From NCBI GenBank assembly GCA_015847255.1, contig JADLZK010007649.1, forward strand, positions 310,001-374,000: DNA of 64,000 nucleotides, in the 5' to 3' direction. Position numbers and translations under genes: made by a program. Below the pieces are notes generated by a model that was not told the DNA's origin, made no database searches, and saw nothing but the letters and a program-made list of their open reading frames with translations. Shown in pieces: positions 1 through 12,052 of the stretch (position 1 is its first letter; each line of letters opens with the position of its first letter). The stretch comes from Hyparrhenia diplandra. Taxonomy: Eukaryota > Streptophyta > Magnoliopsida > Poales > Poaceae.

Positions 1-929
1 ACTCCTTCCTACAAAACGTCACAGTGGGCAATAGACAAAGAGTCCGTTCGGCTGGCTTCTCTCGTTTCATTTCGGCTTGTTTGGGTTTATTTTCTCTTAC
101 TATTAAATCAGCCGGAATCAACCGGTTTATTAAATCAGCCAAACAGATTCAAATTTCTGCTCTCCTGACCGGTCCTCCCTCCCTCCCTCCTCTGTTCGCA
201 GCCACAGCTCCCTCAGTGCCTCCTACCTAGCTACATCTGGTCGTTCTCCCTAATCATGTTTTGTTTCATCTCGATCAATTACTATGATGTCACCTACGCG
301 CTAATATTTGTCATTGTCAATTTGCCTTGGGTGCACTGTATTTTTTGACATGGTACAGATCCCGAAACCATCCTTCTTGGCTTGTTTTTATTTTTTCCTT
401 GTTGATATGGTATCCCTTACTCCATTGTTGTGCTTCCTATGAGAAGGCGGAGGCCTAAAAAGAAGTAATAACATATTGTTCTGGTGTGATATTTCAATTC
501 TATGTTAATAAAGCTATACTCTGTTGAAAAATAATTGATATGATGGTGAATCTTGAAAGCAAAGGGAGAAGGAAAATATCAGGACTCGAGAAAAGAAGAG
601 TCCGGAGTACCCAAGTAAAAAAGTATGGCTCCGTCTATAAATACACACTAGTTCCCCGCTATAAAAGAATTTAGTGAAAAATAAAAATGGAAAGAAATAG
701 ACAATTTCCCTTTCTCCCTACTTTCTACAACATGTTTATGAATATACTCGTCTATTTTATATATGCATTTTTTTCTTTAATTATGTTTTGTGATTAATTC
801 ATATACTTGTATATACCGCCATGTTAAATTTATATTGGTTAACAAAACTTTAGATAATAGACCACCATAGATACAAATCCTACACTACATATAGAGCAAA
901 AACTTCCTCTGCACCGCCCCTATACTCAA
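1..929. other. AT-rich intergenic stretch
   Basis: No gene, element end or repeat recognised. Short open frames occur but show no domain, splice context or codon bias worth reporting. A pyrimidine-rich run of CCT/CTC units lies near 170-215. Confidence 0.5.
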
Positions 930-2840
930 CGACGAAGAAGAAGCCCACAGAGACTTGGCATGGATGGTCGCTCTTCACAATCTATCTGTGGTGGAGGAAG
1001 CTCACTTCAGGACTTTGTGTGCCGCCTCAACCCAAGCTTCAAGTTGTCCGCCTGCGACGACATCGAGAAGGCTTGTGATACAACTCTCGAGCAATGACAT
1101 GGACATGTCATTCATCCCTTTGCAACAAATCGACGCCGGTGCCTATAGTGTCCTGATTGGTAAATCAAGCTTTTTCAAGGCAGGAGAAGTTGTGTAACTA
1201 ACATGCAATTTCATCGATGATGAGTGGAATCTTCACAGGTGAGTGCATCATGCTTATCCGGTTTTGCCTCCTAGTGATCACTACAATGCATGCATCTTCT
1301 TTGTTGGGAGTGTTCGTTGTTTCCTGGCGAGCATGCGGTGTCGTATGCTCTCTCTCTCATGGGTATTACCCGTTGATGGTAGGAGGGGCAATGACATGCA
1401 TCATTGGTCACCTTGAGCTCAAGCCTCTCATGGATCAGAAACTGAGTTCACTTGGCATTGAGGTGTTCTATACCACAAAATATGGATCATGCGTTCCACT
1501 ATGTTGCCCGCTCCCTTCTTCTCAATGCACATCTCACATAGGACATTTTCTCCAATGTCTTTGGATTTACAATGGGCGAGCCCAGAGCCTCGAGAGGCTT
1601 CTTTTCAGTACTTGGCATCGATGACCCATTGCTGTCTAGTGAGAAGTGGTACTGGTGATATTGTTCATTGAAGATGGCTAATCATGAGCACCTGTTAACA
1701 CTAGATTCCTACACATTGCTTTGCAATCTTTTGGGGGAAATATACAGTGGCATCAAAAGGATTTCTACACCCAATCCTCCAACTTCCCATCTCTGTCTTT
1801 AGGAATTGCTTATGGTGAGGGGTGTTGTACGGTCTCAGTTCTCAGCAACCGGTGCAGCTCATCTTCCACTTATGTAGGCACTTGATATTGTTAACAAGGC
1901 AATAGAGGACTCCTACCACTACTACATTAAATCTTTCGCGAGACACTTGACTTCTATTAAGCGTGACGGTTTTTTTTAGAAAAAAATATCATAGTTAATG
2001 TCTTGATTAACAGTGCCTGTTATTTTTTATTAACCATGGCGGTTAAAAAAAAGAGCAACGGTATAGATTTACCATGGCGGTTTTTTAATAAAAAACCACC
2101 ATGGTAAATAGAGGCGCACTAGCCAGGAGAAATGGGCCAAACTAGCCTGAAATCTTGCCTTGACTATAGATACAAGCAGTTAGGGTTTCACTCCCACCCT
2201 CTATCAATCTCTCTCTCACACTCTTCTTAGCCGCCCGAAATCCCCCATCTCTCTAAATCCACCATCTCTCACTCTTCACAGCGACCAGGCGTGTCCCCGG
2301 CGGTGGCCTCGTGGTGCAGCCACTACTACGGCGAGCGTGTAGGGGACGGGACGGCGCGGCGGCCGCTCGTGCGTGGCTTAATTTGGGCGAGGTGGTTGCG
2401 GATCCGCCTCTTCCTCTCAAGATCTAGGCATAGCTCCCCTTCCCCAAGCTGGCCACCCGTGGCCGGATCCTTAGGCTGTGGTGGCTGGATCCGCGCCGTG
2501 GTGGCCAGACCTGCCGAATCCACGGCTTCCCCTTGGAACCCTAGCCTTGGAGTGGTGGCCTTCTCACTGGATCGGGTGGCGACGCGGGCACCACGGCGGT
2601 AGCAGCGGATGGTCTCGCAGACAGGCCCCGGATGGGCTCCCATCCGGACTCGTGGGGTTTTTTTATTTTATTAACGGTGTCAGGCAAAAAAAAAAAAAAA
2701 AAAAAAAACTGTTGCCATAAATTTCATTTTGCCCGCCACCGAAGTTGTTTTATGTACTAGTGTATACCAGCTCTGGTCTGTGACACTGTACAGGTTGAGG
2801 TACAACGGCTCACACTACGAGCAGTTTAGTTAGTTTATCT
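930..2840 (+). pseudogene. Decayed hAT-like transposase-derived gene, split by a CACTA element
   Basis: This is a degenerate relative of the minus-strand gene at 30903-33912. In several broken frames the order of matches is the same: EEAHRDLAWMVAL (about 935-975; the other copy has EEACKHLARMIAL), a region ending NPSFKL, then FIDDEWNLHR (about 1210-1239; FIDDGWNLHK in the other copy), LLCNLLGEIYSGIKRIS (about 1719-1770; LLCKLWEKIYRAIQKVS) and ALDIVNKAIEDSY (to 1916; AIDILEKAIQDSY). Homology appears to resume after the CACTA insertion as YQLWSV (about 2765). Frameshifts and stops separate nearly every block, so no protein is expected. The family belongs to hAT-type plant transposases or domesticated derivatives. 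Which of the two copies is older is not known. Confidence 0.75.
1917..2762. mobile_element. Non-autonomous CACTA (En/Spm-like) element, 846 bp
   Basis: The left end reads CACTACTACATTAAA and the right end is its imperfect inverse (CACTAGTACATAAAA when reversed). Flanks are TAC on the left and TAT, then TAC two bases further, on the right, close to the 3-bp duplication expected. Subterminal sequence holds repeated forms of ACCATGGCGG (about 2030-2110). The interior (2290-2640) is GC-rich with open frames but no transposase domain. It interrupts the hAT-like pseudogene exactly after the conserved DSY residues. Confidence 0.7.
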
Positions 2841-4700
2841 GTTTTTGAAGGATACGTGTCTATGTTCTTTGCTGGCCATCTGACCTTTTCTTTAGTGAGG
2901 AGAAGCAGCAGGTGGCTCTCTGCATGCTACCGGTGGCTCTGCGTGCTACTGAACCGCATGCACTAGCCCATCGTATGGTTTAGGTTTAGTATAGATGGTC
3001 AACAAGGCGGATCCAAAAAAAATTGAGGCTCCCATATACCACTTCGGAAGATGTATCATGTGAAAATGTCCCGGGTGTCCATCGAATTCGCTGTGACAAA
3101 TGAGTAATATTAAGTGCATCGATTCTCTTTTAAAAAAAACTAGTAGGACTCTCCGGCGCGTTGCTGCGGGAAGTTAGTCGATTTTGTTGAAGGATTCATT
3201 TGTAACCATTAAGGATTCTAATTTGAATTAGTTGTTGAGGACAACCAATGCTCAATTTTCCTACATGCTATTGTACCACGTACTACACTGCTGGCTGGTT
3301 TGCTCAACGTTGTCCCTTGATTGTTAACGACCCCAAATGAAAAGATCTATGTTGGTTCTTGAGGGAGTGTTTAGTACTGATCCTCAGGTTCACGCCAACA
3401 ATTTTGAGGTGGTGGTGCGGCTCCGGCTCTGTCCCAAGGCGGGGACATCGAAAAGAGCCAGCCTCAACAACATCGTTGGTCTCCTCGGAGATGGATCGAT
3501 GCTATATACGGACAGCAAACTGATCTGTACATGCATAACATCAAGTTAATAGGACTCATACATGTTTTTTGGGAACAACCCAATCAACTCTCTTGCAACA
3601 ATTTTTCCATTAATACTTCTATAGTCTGTTTCAGGGAAAAAAATGGTCCATTACCAATTTGAATGGATTTATGTACTACAACTGAATAGAGCATTGGTCA
3701 TACATTTTCTGCATCATGCTTGCACGTGATTGAAATTTGCTAAAGCAAAGCCTTTGTCATCCTATTAAAGAATGGATGTAATGAAGCTATAGTACTTGCA
3801 AGTTTTATTAATCCACTTAAGCAATAAAGGATTCAATGGAATAGTAACATAGCCCCCACCAGCCTTAGGAGGAATCGACACAGCCTAGAGAAACCCTGCT
3901 GTACTGAACATATGCATGATCTCCTTCTCTGTAAGTCAAACACACACACATAATCCTTTTCCATGCTTGAACAAATATGTAAGAAGATTATATAATGTTT
4001 CAGTTTAGGAAACCAAGATACCAGGGTCTCAATTGAACTGACCAGTTGTATGAGTGTTGCTAATCTGACCTTTGATGATGTTTTGCCAAGCGTAGGAGTG
4101 TATGACCATATAACCTGCATAAGAGGAAACAAATAGTTTAAAATTATTTAAACAAATTATTGGTCTTATAATCTTTATGTAGCCTACGAAGCCTCTCCAT
4201 TTTCTATCATATAAGCATTCAAGACTTCACTTCCTCAAAAACATCTCACACGATACAAAATCTTGGCATTCCTTAGTTAAAAACAATACTACTTAGCGCT
4301 GCCATAATTCTGACTTCGGTGACAGAGTAAGAGTAGATAATGGAAGTATTCCCACACATGTAATGGTTAGCACATAACCATATATGATTTGGTTCTATAT
4401 GCAATATCAATGAGATTATCCTCTTGACATGTAGAAGGGGGGAAGTAAAATTGCTCAACTTTATGACCTACTGTATAGTGTATACTTAAATCAGAGTTTG
4501 TGAACTTAAACTGATTCAGTGAGTGTACCCACACACGCAAAGTATGCATTAGCCTAGAACTATAGGATGTGGACCAGATCTATGAACTATTAAGCAGTTT
4601 ACTTACATGTGAGGGATTGAAAGCAATGGAGATCAAAGTTATGAGCTTGTAAGAGATAAATGCCAGTACAACCACAGGTAGGGGGAGAGTTGCTGGGAGA
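2841..4700. other. Intergenic stretch without a recognised gene
   Basis: A 70-codon plus-strand frame at 3337-3549 has balanced composition but no domain I recognise. The rest is AT-rich, with several minus-strand frames lacking recognisable motifs. Confidence 0.4.
3140..3170 (-). mobile_element. Possible Helitron 3' terminus
   Basis: Read on the minus strand, a GC-rich hairpin-like stretch (CCCGCAGCAACGCGCCGG) is followed about 10 nt later by CTAG then T, the layout of rice Helitron 3' ends. No matching 5' end was identified. This may be only an end fragment. Confidence 0.35.
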
Positions 4701-4729
4701 TAGCATGCATCGAATGCCAGAGACTTGCT

Positions 4730-5900
4730 AATCTTAGACTGTCATTGGTATCCATCCTCCCTGCTGAACCGTAGTCCTAGAGATATATGCAGGTTCTTTC
4801 AGATGACATGGTTCACAGCTCAAGGTCAAGAATATCTCAATAAGGAAGAGAAAGGGGATCCCAGGAACATACCTTGTAGTATATAAGGCCACCAAATTTG
4901 TTAATGATGAAAAGGTTTTTAGATAGCTGGTAGTGCCATAGTCAACAAAAAGAAGGCGGAGTAGGGATAGAAGTAGATTTCTTGTATCAGTTGCAGAGAA
5001 ACATCCAGAGGCCAGAGCTCTGTAAAATAATTCATAAGTGTAAAGAACACTTCTCATAAGCATTTAAACAATTTTCAACTTTTTGAATTGATACTTTCTC
5101 GATCGGATTAAAATCTTCTGATTTGGACTTTAATACAATATGCAGCAAATGCATAAATGATGTCCAGTTCATGCCCAATGGTTCAATTTGTTCACGAACC
5201 AGTAAATTATAATGCACTTACAAACCAATATGGTTTCTTGTATCAGCTGCAGAGAAACATCCAGAGGCCATAGCCCTGTAAAATACTTGATAGGTGTAAA
5301 GAACACTTCCCGTAAGCATTTAAATAGTTTTCAACTTTCCGAATTGATTCTTTCTCGACCAGATTAAGATCTTCTGGTTTGGACTTCAATACAATATGTA
5401 CACCAAGCTCAAAATGTTGATTCAGTATCGGTGCCCATTGTCCAAATTGCATAATATCTTTTGCTAATATGCAGCAAATGCATAAATGATGTCCAGCTCA
5501 TGCCCATTGGAAAGCACAGAGACAACTCTAAGTTCAGCAGGAAGAAAAATGGAGACAACATAATCTGGTTATTCATACGTGTGCGCATACAAAACAACCT
5601 GAAAGTATAGTACAAAACCATTACCATCTGAAAGAGCATGACATCTCTTCCTTTGGCCAGCAAGGCATAATATAAATTGTTAGTACTGCACAAAAATTGA
5701 TAACTTACCTTGAAAGTAGAACTGTATAATAGAAGATGAGGAAAATTTGATAATGTACCTTGAAAGAGAGAACTCTATAATAGAAGATGAGGGTGATATA
5801 ACGGGAGCACCTGCAAGCTGTAAACATAGCCGTGCAAATAACCAGTCAGACAATTCACATAAAAGTGAAAATAGCCATTGGCATTCATAAACCATTCTGA
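4730..5900 (-). other. Unrecognised coding-like fragments, minus strand
   Basis: Several minus-strand frames have protein-like composition, for example VVSVLSNGHELDIIYAFAAY (about 5460-5520) and the block LKSKPEDLNLVEKESI followed by RKVENYLNAYGKCSLHL (about 5290-5390). They are short, lie in different frames and are separated by AT-rich sequence, which could be exons of a minus-strand gene or remnants of one. I do not recognise the family. The second block occurs twice because of the tandem duplication at 4976-5508. Confidence 0.35.
4976..5508. repeat. Diverged tandem duplication, about 205 and 280 bp
   Basis: Copy 1 (about 4976-5182) and copy 2 (about 5233-5508) match along their length, starting at TTTCTTGTATCAG and ending at ATGATGTCCAG. 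Copy 2 holds about 70 extra bases (5400-5470) next to TACAATATG. Both copies encode the same minus-strand protein block with substitutions. The duplication is old, with scattered changes throughout. Confidence 0.85.
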
Positions 5901-6211
5901 CTTAATTTAACTAAACATAGGCTACATGTTTTAACTGAATTTGATAACACTGCTACGGCTAGTCCAGAATACTCAAAATTCGGAAACATGTACTGATCAA
6001 AATTCTCGTACCATATAGAAGTATCTGAAAACACAACACACATTCCTCCAATGGTGGCCCTAGAAACTTGATTTTTTTAAGCTAAATCATGAGAATTAAG
6101 CACACATCCATGCAACAAAATTAAATAGATGCAATTCTAATAAATTGATTAGAGACAAACCTGCTTTCAAAAATAAGAACCCCAATGATTATCCAGGGGC
6201 AAATCCTTAAT

Positions 6212-6283
6212 CCATGAGTTCTGAAGAAATACCAATTAAGCACACATCCATGACTTCTGAAGAAATAACAATTAAGCACACAT
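6212..6283. repeat. 36-bp tandem duplication
   Basis: Two adjacent 36-bp units (6212-6247 and 6248-6283), each starting CCATGA and ending CACACAT, differ at two positions. A third partial match (AATTAAGCACACATCCATG) lies at about 6096-6114. Confidence 0.9.
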
Positions 6284-6360
6284 CGATTGTATTGGGCATA
6301 ATCGTGGATGCCAATTATTTCCAAATTGGAGATACGAACAGTATTAAAGAAGAATGCACC

Positions 6361-6450
6361 TGTGTCTGCGATGGGGCTGAGAACATGAGAGGTCATACTT
6401 ATGGATGTGTCTGCGATGTGGCTGAGAACTTGAGAGGGCATACTTATGGA
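6361..6450. repeat. 45-bp tandem duplication
   Basis: Two adjacent 45-bp units (6361-6405 and 6406-6450) start TGTGTCTGCGATG and end CATACTTATGGA, with three substitutions. Read on the minus strand they repeat the peptide HKYxLSxSQPHRRH. This may be coding or transcribed leader sequence of an unrecognised gene. Confidence 0.9.
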
Positions 6451-6499
6451 GTGTACCATGTGAATCATAGAAGCCATGTAACTGAAGAGATGGACCATT

Positions 6500-7226
6500 C
6501 ATGGAGACACAAATGCTGTTTAGAAGAGCAAGAGGTAGGCGCCAAGGGACCCAAGAGGAAGGTGAAGCGGAAGGACGCAAAGGCGCGTCTGCGGGCCTCG
6601 GCGGAGAGGGGCTGCGGCGCGCCCGCGAGGGACACGAAGAGGCGGGGGACGGGGCGGTGGCGGCGACACGGGGGGGCTGCGCCAGCGAACGAAGAAACGG
6701 CGAGGGTGAGTGGCGAATGCGCGTGGATGGGGAGCGGCGAGGGTCACAGCGCGCGAGGGATCCACGCCGGCGGGGAACTGCAGCGGGTACACAACAGCGG
6801 GGAAAGTGGAGGGGGAGACAAACGGCTGCGGCATCGTTTGCGAGGAGGGCGATGCCGCCGCCGGGCGCCGCCCGTGCGAGAGCATGGGCTGCGCGGGGCG
6901 CCGCCGTGTGCAAGATCCACACGAGGGCAAAGGAAGAGAGCGAGGAGGGAGAGAGGGAGATGAACGATGGGAAGGAGGAGGCAACGGCGGCGGAGTCGCG
7001 CCGGGCATCGATGTCGGGCATCGATGTTTCTGGTTGCTTTTTTTCCGACTGGAGGGGGCAGCCCTGCCTATATTTGGGACATTTGGATCGCGAAAAGGGA
7101 AACAGATATGGACGGGAGCTAGGCGGACGGGGAACGGCGGCATGCACGCGCGGGCAGGGAAACCGGACAGACGGGAAACGCGACAAACGCGCCGCAGCGC
7201 TGCATAACGGACGGGACAAATGCTAA
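6500..7226. other. GC-rich island with low-complexity open frames
   Basis: GC content jumps here relative to both flanks, and long frames exist on both strands, rich in Arg/Gly (plus) or Pro/Ser/Arg (minus). That is typical of grass first exons or 5' UTRs and also of GC-rich DNA by chance. No domain was recognised. A promoter/first exon of a minus-strand gene running left is possible but unproven. Confidence 0.4.
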
Positions 7227-7346
7227 GTGTAGGAGTTTACGGTGACGTGGCTTCACCACAGGCCGAGAGAACTCCTAAGTGGGGGTTTCCTATATAGAAG
7301 GTTTAGATTAAAGACACCAAGCCAAATTTGTGCAATAAGCTAATAA

Positions 7347-7620
7347 CTACATCCTTGTTTGGTAGACGTCCTTTCCAGAGCCGTCTTGCACGCATGCCGC
7401 CATTGTCTGTCGAATGGTTGCATTATCTACTCTGAAAACCACTCCATTCCTACACTTCCAAAGTTGCCAGCAGCGCAATGACGGTGCTGAATGTCTGGCT
7501 AGGACCTGCTGGTGCCGTGGAAATGAGTTGAGGTCACTTAGCAGCGAACTGGAGTCCGATGGCAGTTGGAAGCTAAGATGTGCGGAACCATCATAGTGAA
7601 ACAAAATTGTGTTTTCATCC
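7347..7620 (-). pseudogene. LINE 3' fragment (zinc-binding RT-tail region)
   Basis: The minus-strand frame contains CWQLWKCRNGVVFR (about 7420-7470) followed by ATIRQTMAAC, the pattern seen near the end of plant LINE ORF2 proteins after the RT domain. Upstream residues (FHYDGSAHLSFQLPSDSSSL) are consistent with the same region. No endonuclease or RT core is present, so this is a truncated scrap. Confidence 0.55.
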
Positions 7621-7624
7621 TTCT

Positions 7625-8682
7625 TCTTCAACCACGGACATGGAGCACAGGATGACCGGGATACCGGCCCTGCTGGCGGCGAGGGGGGCTGGGGGGGCAG
7701 CGAGGGGGCGGGAGATCGAGCCACGGGAGCCGGGCGAGCAGTGGGAAGGGTGGGGAGGCTAGCGACGTGGCAGCGGGGGGGAGGCAGGCAGCGGGGTGGG
7801 GAAGGCAGGGGGCGCGGTTAGGATAAGACTGCGGGAGAGACAGAACAGAATAACAGTTCGGTAGTGAATGTGTGTAATCGATGACAATGGTGGGTAATTA
7901 CCACCCAACTCCGTGCCTATATTCATTTTAGGGAGTTTTGGAGTTGCAAATGAGGTGTTCCACCAACTCCACCCCAAATGAAATAGCAGCTCCACCAACT
8001 CCTGAAGTTGGTCAGCTCCATAGTCTCTACTCCGAAGTTGAGCTCTAAAGCCATGTCAAAAAACCTCCTTGGTTAGTGGTTAGGAGACTCATGGATTCAT
8101 AAGTATACCAAAATTTGCGCACAGTGGTGCTTTAGTTTGTGAGATATGAACTAATTACCGAGGGGGACAGAATCTGTGACTTCTCTGTTTGGCTGTTGTT
8201 ATTTCTCTCGCTAGAAGGTTGTGGACCTGTGGTTGTAGCTAATGCCAAGTTTGTAACCCGATGAATGTGTTGCTGCTGCAGTAATCCTTTTTAAATGTCC
8301 TAGAGAAGAATCCTTGTATGCATATTAATTATAGTGGAAGCTTGGAGTGTGCGGGTTAGTTCCGTGATTTTTACGCCCACATTGAGCAGGTTTTCCACGT
8401 AATTTAGGATGCGAGGATCTCAGGAAAGAGGCATTTTTATGCTTGTTTGGGCTAGTGGTGTCATAGGGGAGGGGCGTGGCGGCAGCGGGCAGCATGTGTG
8501 AGGGAAAAAATGGGATACGCTCGGCATCGTGCCTGGTACGCCCCTCCACTCGATTGCCTCCACGTGGCCATGTTGAGATCGGACGTCTTGGTTTTTCTTG
8601 CTCCCTCACACAGGGCTTCTAGGCTCGGCTCCACGTCCTAGCTTTGCTCGGCTCCGCATTCTAGCACCCGTCCTAGCGCTTA
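7625..8682. other. Intergenic stretch, no supported gene
   Basis: A G-rich block at 7650-7820 is followed by mixed-composition sequence. A region at about 7890-8045 repeats forms of CCACCAACTCC and may be a decayed MITE, but I could not find paired ends. Nothing else was recognised. Confidence 0.4.
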
Positions 8683-9007
8683 GGGCGTCTCCAATTGTGA
8701 TCAAATAGCTAGCGAGGAGGAATTCTATTGGCTATGAGTAGCAATTTGCAAATAGCTAGTTAGATGAGGTATAAAAATAATAAAAAAGTAACACATTCAT
8801 TGACTATCGAGGAGAGAGATCAAATAGCTAGCGACTAATAAATATTTAATCTAGCTCAATCTCCTAGAAACATCTCTCACATAACTCTCAACTATAGTGT
8901 TTATTTTTTCTTATTGATATGTCTCATCTAACTAGCTATTTGTAAATTGTCATTGATAGCCAATAGGATTCCTCCGAACTAGCAATTTGGTAACCATTAG
9001 AGACGCT
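8683..9007. mobile_element. Tourist-like MITE (PIF/Harbinger type), about 325 bp
   Basis: The ends are inverted. The left begins GGGCGTCTCCAAT and the right, reversed, reads AGCGTCTCTAAT. The inner arms also pair (ATTCTATTGGCTAT against ATAGCCAATAGGAT). Both sides carry TTA (8680-8682 and 9008-9010), the target duplication of this superfamily. GCTTTGCTCGGCTC occurs just outside each end (8641, 9011). Confidence 0.75.
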
Positions 9008-9010
9008 TTA

Positions 9011-9786
9011 GCTTTGCTCGGCTCGCGTCGTATCAACACACGGTGCCATGGATGACCATGTCGACGTCTCGACGACATTCCGTCGAGCATATTGTAAGCA
9101 CAGAGACGTGGATGAGGATGTCGACGACAGCAGCGCGTTCGAGGCCGTCGTCATCGCTACGTCGAGGAGGCCGCGCTTGTCTCCGCTCGGTGGTTGGGGA
9201 AGGACTGGAGGAGGCGCCGCCGCCGACTTGCGATCAATCGCCGCCACCAGCTCCGTGCTCGACCGTTGCTGCTGACACTGTTGTGCTTGATCGTTGCAAC
9301 CACCGTTGAGCTCGACCACCGTCGCCACCACCGCCGCTGCAGTGACCACGCTTACAGCTTAGAGAAGAGGCGGTATGGGCCATGTCCTCGTCGAACCTCG
9401 CGGCGTCGATCCTCGGCCATCAGGACTCTCAACATCCTAGTGGTCATCTCGAACGTCATCCATGGCACAACCAGCTTCTTGGGACGCGGAGACGAGCCGT
9501 CCCTGGAGCCGCGTAACGGGAAAGACGAGCCAGGAAACTACATCCAGGTGTTGTAGGGCTTCGCTACACACCCGCAGCGTCCGATCGGGAGTCCTTCCAC
9601 GCATCCCATCCAGAGGGGGAGCGCACCCACACACGTGTGAGCCCAGGGCTCACCTAATTTTTTTTTCCTGTGGGAGCTAGCGGCGCAAGGGATTGGGCGT
9701 GGAAGTCCTGGTGTGGGCCAAAATGACGATTAGGCAGTTTGCTTATTGGGCTTCAAAGCATCAAAAGGGGATCCTATTTACCTAGC
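9011..9786. other. GC-rich stretch without recognised genes
   Basis: Overlapping frames on both strands between 9008 and 9680 are rich in Arg, Ser and Thr and show no domain. No element ends were seen. Confidence 0.4.
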
Positions 9787-10733
9787 GGAAAAAGTCTAAT
9801 TTACCGCCCTAACTATCGGCAAAGTTCGATTTTGCTCCCCTCAACCGCAAAACCAGAAATAAAATCTCCCTCAACTTTTCATACCATTCACTTTTCCTCC
9901 CTCGGTGGTTTTGTGGGTGGTTTTGCTGGCGTGGCACGTGGGTCCCATAGAGGGAGGAGAGCGCGCGCCGGTGGGCTCACCACCGCTACCGCTGCCGTCG
10001 TGTGCCCGCCCGCCATGCCCTCCCCGCCGGCGAGGAGCCCGGACGGGCCGCGCCGCTAGCCCCATCAGCGTCGGTGGGGAGGCGCCATGGCCGTCTGAGG
10101 GCCCGCGGCTAGCGCCGGGGATCCTTGCCACCATGGCCCGCGAGCCTCGCCCCACCATGGTTGGAGATAGCGGCGCCCCGCCGACCACCGCTGGCGGTGG
10201 GCCGCAGCCCGTCCGCCCCTCTCCGTGGCAAGCCCGCGCCCGAACCGGCGTGCGTCGCGGCGCGGCGGCGTCGGCTCCGTGGGCAGCTGTCGCCTTGGTG
10301 ATCGCTCGGACGGCGGCGGGCACCAACAGCGGCACCGCACCCGGCGCATGAGCTCGGCGATGGCGGCGCTTGGATCGTGCGGGCGCGGCGACCTCGATGT
10401 GGGCTCACGGGGCGGCGGCGTTGGAGATGGCGTGACGGTGCGGGGAGGAGCGGTGTTGGAGGTGGAGAGAGGTGGGGCGGGCGGGCGCCCGGCCGGCGTG
10501 GTCGAGGTGCTGCGATGCTGCGGAAGCTGGGCGGTAAGCCCCCACGCCACGATCTCTCGCTCCTCACGGTGGGACCCGCGGCCACGTCGGCAAAACCACA
10601 CACAAAACCACCGAGGAAGGAAAAGTGAACCATATGGAAAGTTGAGGGAGGTTTTATTTCTGGTTTTGTGGTTGATGGAGCAAAAATGGGACTTTTGCCG
10701 ATAATTGGAGGAGGAGGCAAACTAGACTTTTCC
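9787..10733. mobile_element. Mutator-like element with long inverted ends, 947 bp
   Basis: A perfect 9-bp duplication TTACCTAGC flanks the element (9778-9786 and 10734-10742), diagnostic of Mutator-like insertion. The terminal inverted repeats are about 170 bp. The left starts GGAAAAAGTCTAATTT and the right, reversed, GGAAAAGTCTAGTTT, and both include CTCCCTCGGTGGTTTTGTG-type sequence. The interior (about 9990-10560) is very GC-rich with open frames on both strands but no identifiable domain. It may be captured host DNA (a Pack-MULE). It is related to the element at 53287-54049. Confidence 0.9.
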
Positions 10734-11151
10734 TTACCTAGCTCGTCTAGCCATTTACAAAGTATGTTTTTCCCCTAAATCATAAAACTAGGTAAAGAAC
10801 AACCCTCAATTTTTCTAATCATTGAATTTACTTTTCTGCCCTGATTTTCAAAGTGGTTTCATCTATTTTGGTTCAAAATAAATCTAATAAACAACATAAA
10901 TGGTTTGAAAATCAGAGTAGGGTTAGGATAGGACAAATGAAAGAGGAGATATAACAGATATAATGATTAGGAGAAGCTGAATCAATGGACCACTTTAGCG
11001 CCAATGGCACATTGTAGTTGGGTAAGAATGCCACATGTGCAAAACCACCTCTGAATTCGTCAAACGATATTTTTTTAATTGGTTTTATAAGATAGAGGAT
11101 GGAAGATTTCTAATTTTAGCTATGAGGGTTGAGAAAAAAAGTTAGCATATA

Positions 11152-11390
11152 CTCCCTCTGTCCCAAAGATCGACGTTTTTACTTTTAAATTCATGTTTAA
11201 CCGTCCGTCTTATTCAAAAAAAAATATATGCAAATTACAAAATAAATAAATCATTACTAAACTATCTTTAATGATAAAAATAAGTCATAACAAAATAAAT
11301 CAAATTTATATAAATTTTTTGAATAAGACGGACGGTCAAAGCGTGAATTACGAAAGTCAAAAACATCAGTCTTTTACGGGACGGAGGGAG
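11152..11390. mobile_element. Stowaway MITE, 239 bp
   Basis: The ends are CTCCCTCTGTCCC and, reversed, CTCCCTCCGTCCC, flanked by TA on both sides (11150-11151, 11391-11392). The inner arms pair (CCGTCCGTCTTATTC against GAATAAGACGGACGG). The matching site in copy B (about 20571-20582) and in the orphan copy (about 15957-15968) is empty, with a single TA, so insertion followed the duplication. Confidence 0.95.
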
Positions 11391-11642
11391 TATAGTTAAG
11401 GACTAGAGATTAAAAAATCTTGTCAACCATCCAAAAAAAGACATGAGCAGGCAGGGGAACCACGAAAGTGGGAGAAAGTTCAAAATTCTAGGTATTTAGA
11501 CCAGCAAGAAGAAGATGCACACAGTACCATTGACGTCATATATAAACTATCAGTTGATATGCAATGGATTTTTAGGTTATTATTGCATTTCATTCCTAGT
11601 TCTCTTGAAGTTAGAACCTAGATTAGTTGTTCAATTCAATCG

Positions 11643-12052
11643 TTTTTTTTTTTTTTTTTCAAAATCACACAAGTGCGTGTATTGTTTTAAGGCAAAAAGG
11701 AGTTAGATTACACGGCTTTCGCTCATTATTAGGCGAGATGCCTTAGAGCGGGGCGAAGCAAGCACACAACAGAGATCACCGGCTCTAACGGTGGAGCTTA
11801 GGAAATTGTACTAACTGAGGAAACTACTGAGCGACTATAGCAACGTGATTGCCAGTAAGGCTCTCTTCTACCTCGTGCCACGCCCTGGGCAGCGTCCGGT
11901 TGGGGAAGCAGGCTACGCAAGCTCTTCCGCGTAGAGGACGTGACAACACCGCTGAGTCCTTCCTGGAACCTGGTGGCAAACTCGGGGTCTGGAATAGACA
12001 CATCGTGGTGAGGATGCCCTTCGAGCCTGTTCAATTCAATCGGTTCTATCTC
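11643..12052 (-). mobile_element. Poly(A)-tailed retroposon or retrocopy, about 410 bp
   Basis: A T17 run (11643-11659) marks a poly(A) tail on the minus strand. The insert is flanked by a perfect direct repeat of at least 26 bp (11617-11642 and 12055-12080, beginning CCTAGATTAG). It is absent from the paralogous copy B. A 78-codon minus-strand frame (11798-12034) contains HHDVSIPDPEFATRFQEGL but matches nothing I know, and no RT domain is present. The 5' end repeats TTCAATTCAATCGGTTCTAT, also found just beyond the right flank. It could be a SINE-like element or a processed copy of a cellular transcript. Confidence 0.75.

Noticed and set aside
24..230. 68-codon plus-strand frame at the left edge
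   Set aside because: Low-complexity Pro/Leu tail over CT-rich DNA, with no domain or splice context.
6344..7219. Long minus-strand frame (291 codons) and overlapping plus frames
   Set aside because: GC-rich DNA keeps all frames open. Composition is Pro/Ser/Arg-rich and overlapping frames on both strands are equally long, so the region is listed as a GC-rich island, not a gene.
9871..10720. Several frames over 140 codons inside the Mutator-like element
   Set aside because: Same GC effect, with no recognisable domain. They end at or near the inverted arms and may be captured DNA, but there is no evidence of a protein.
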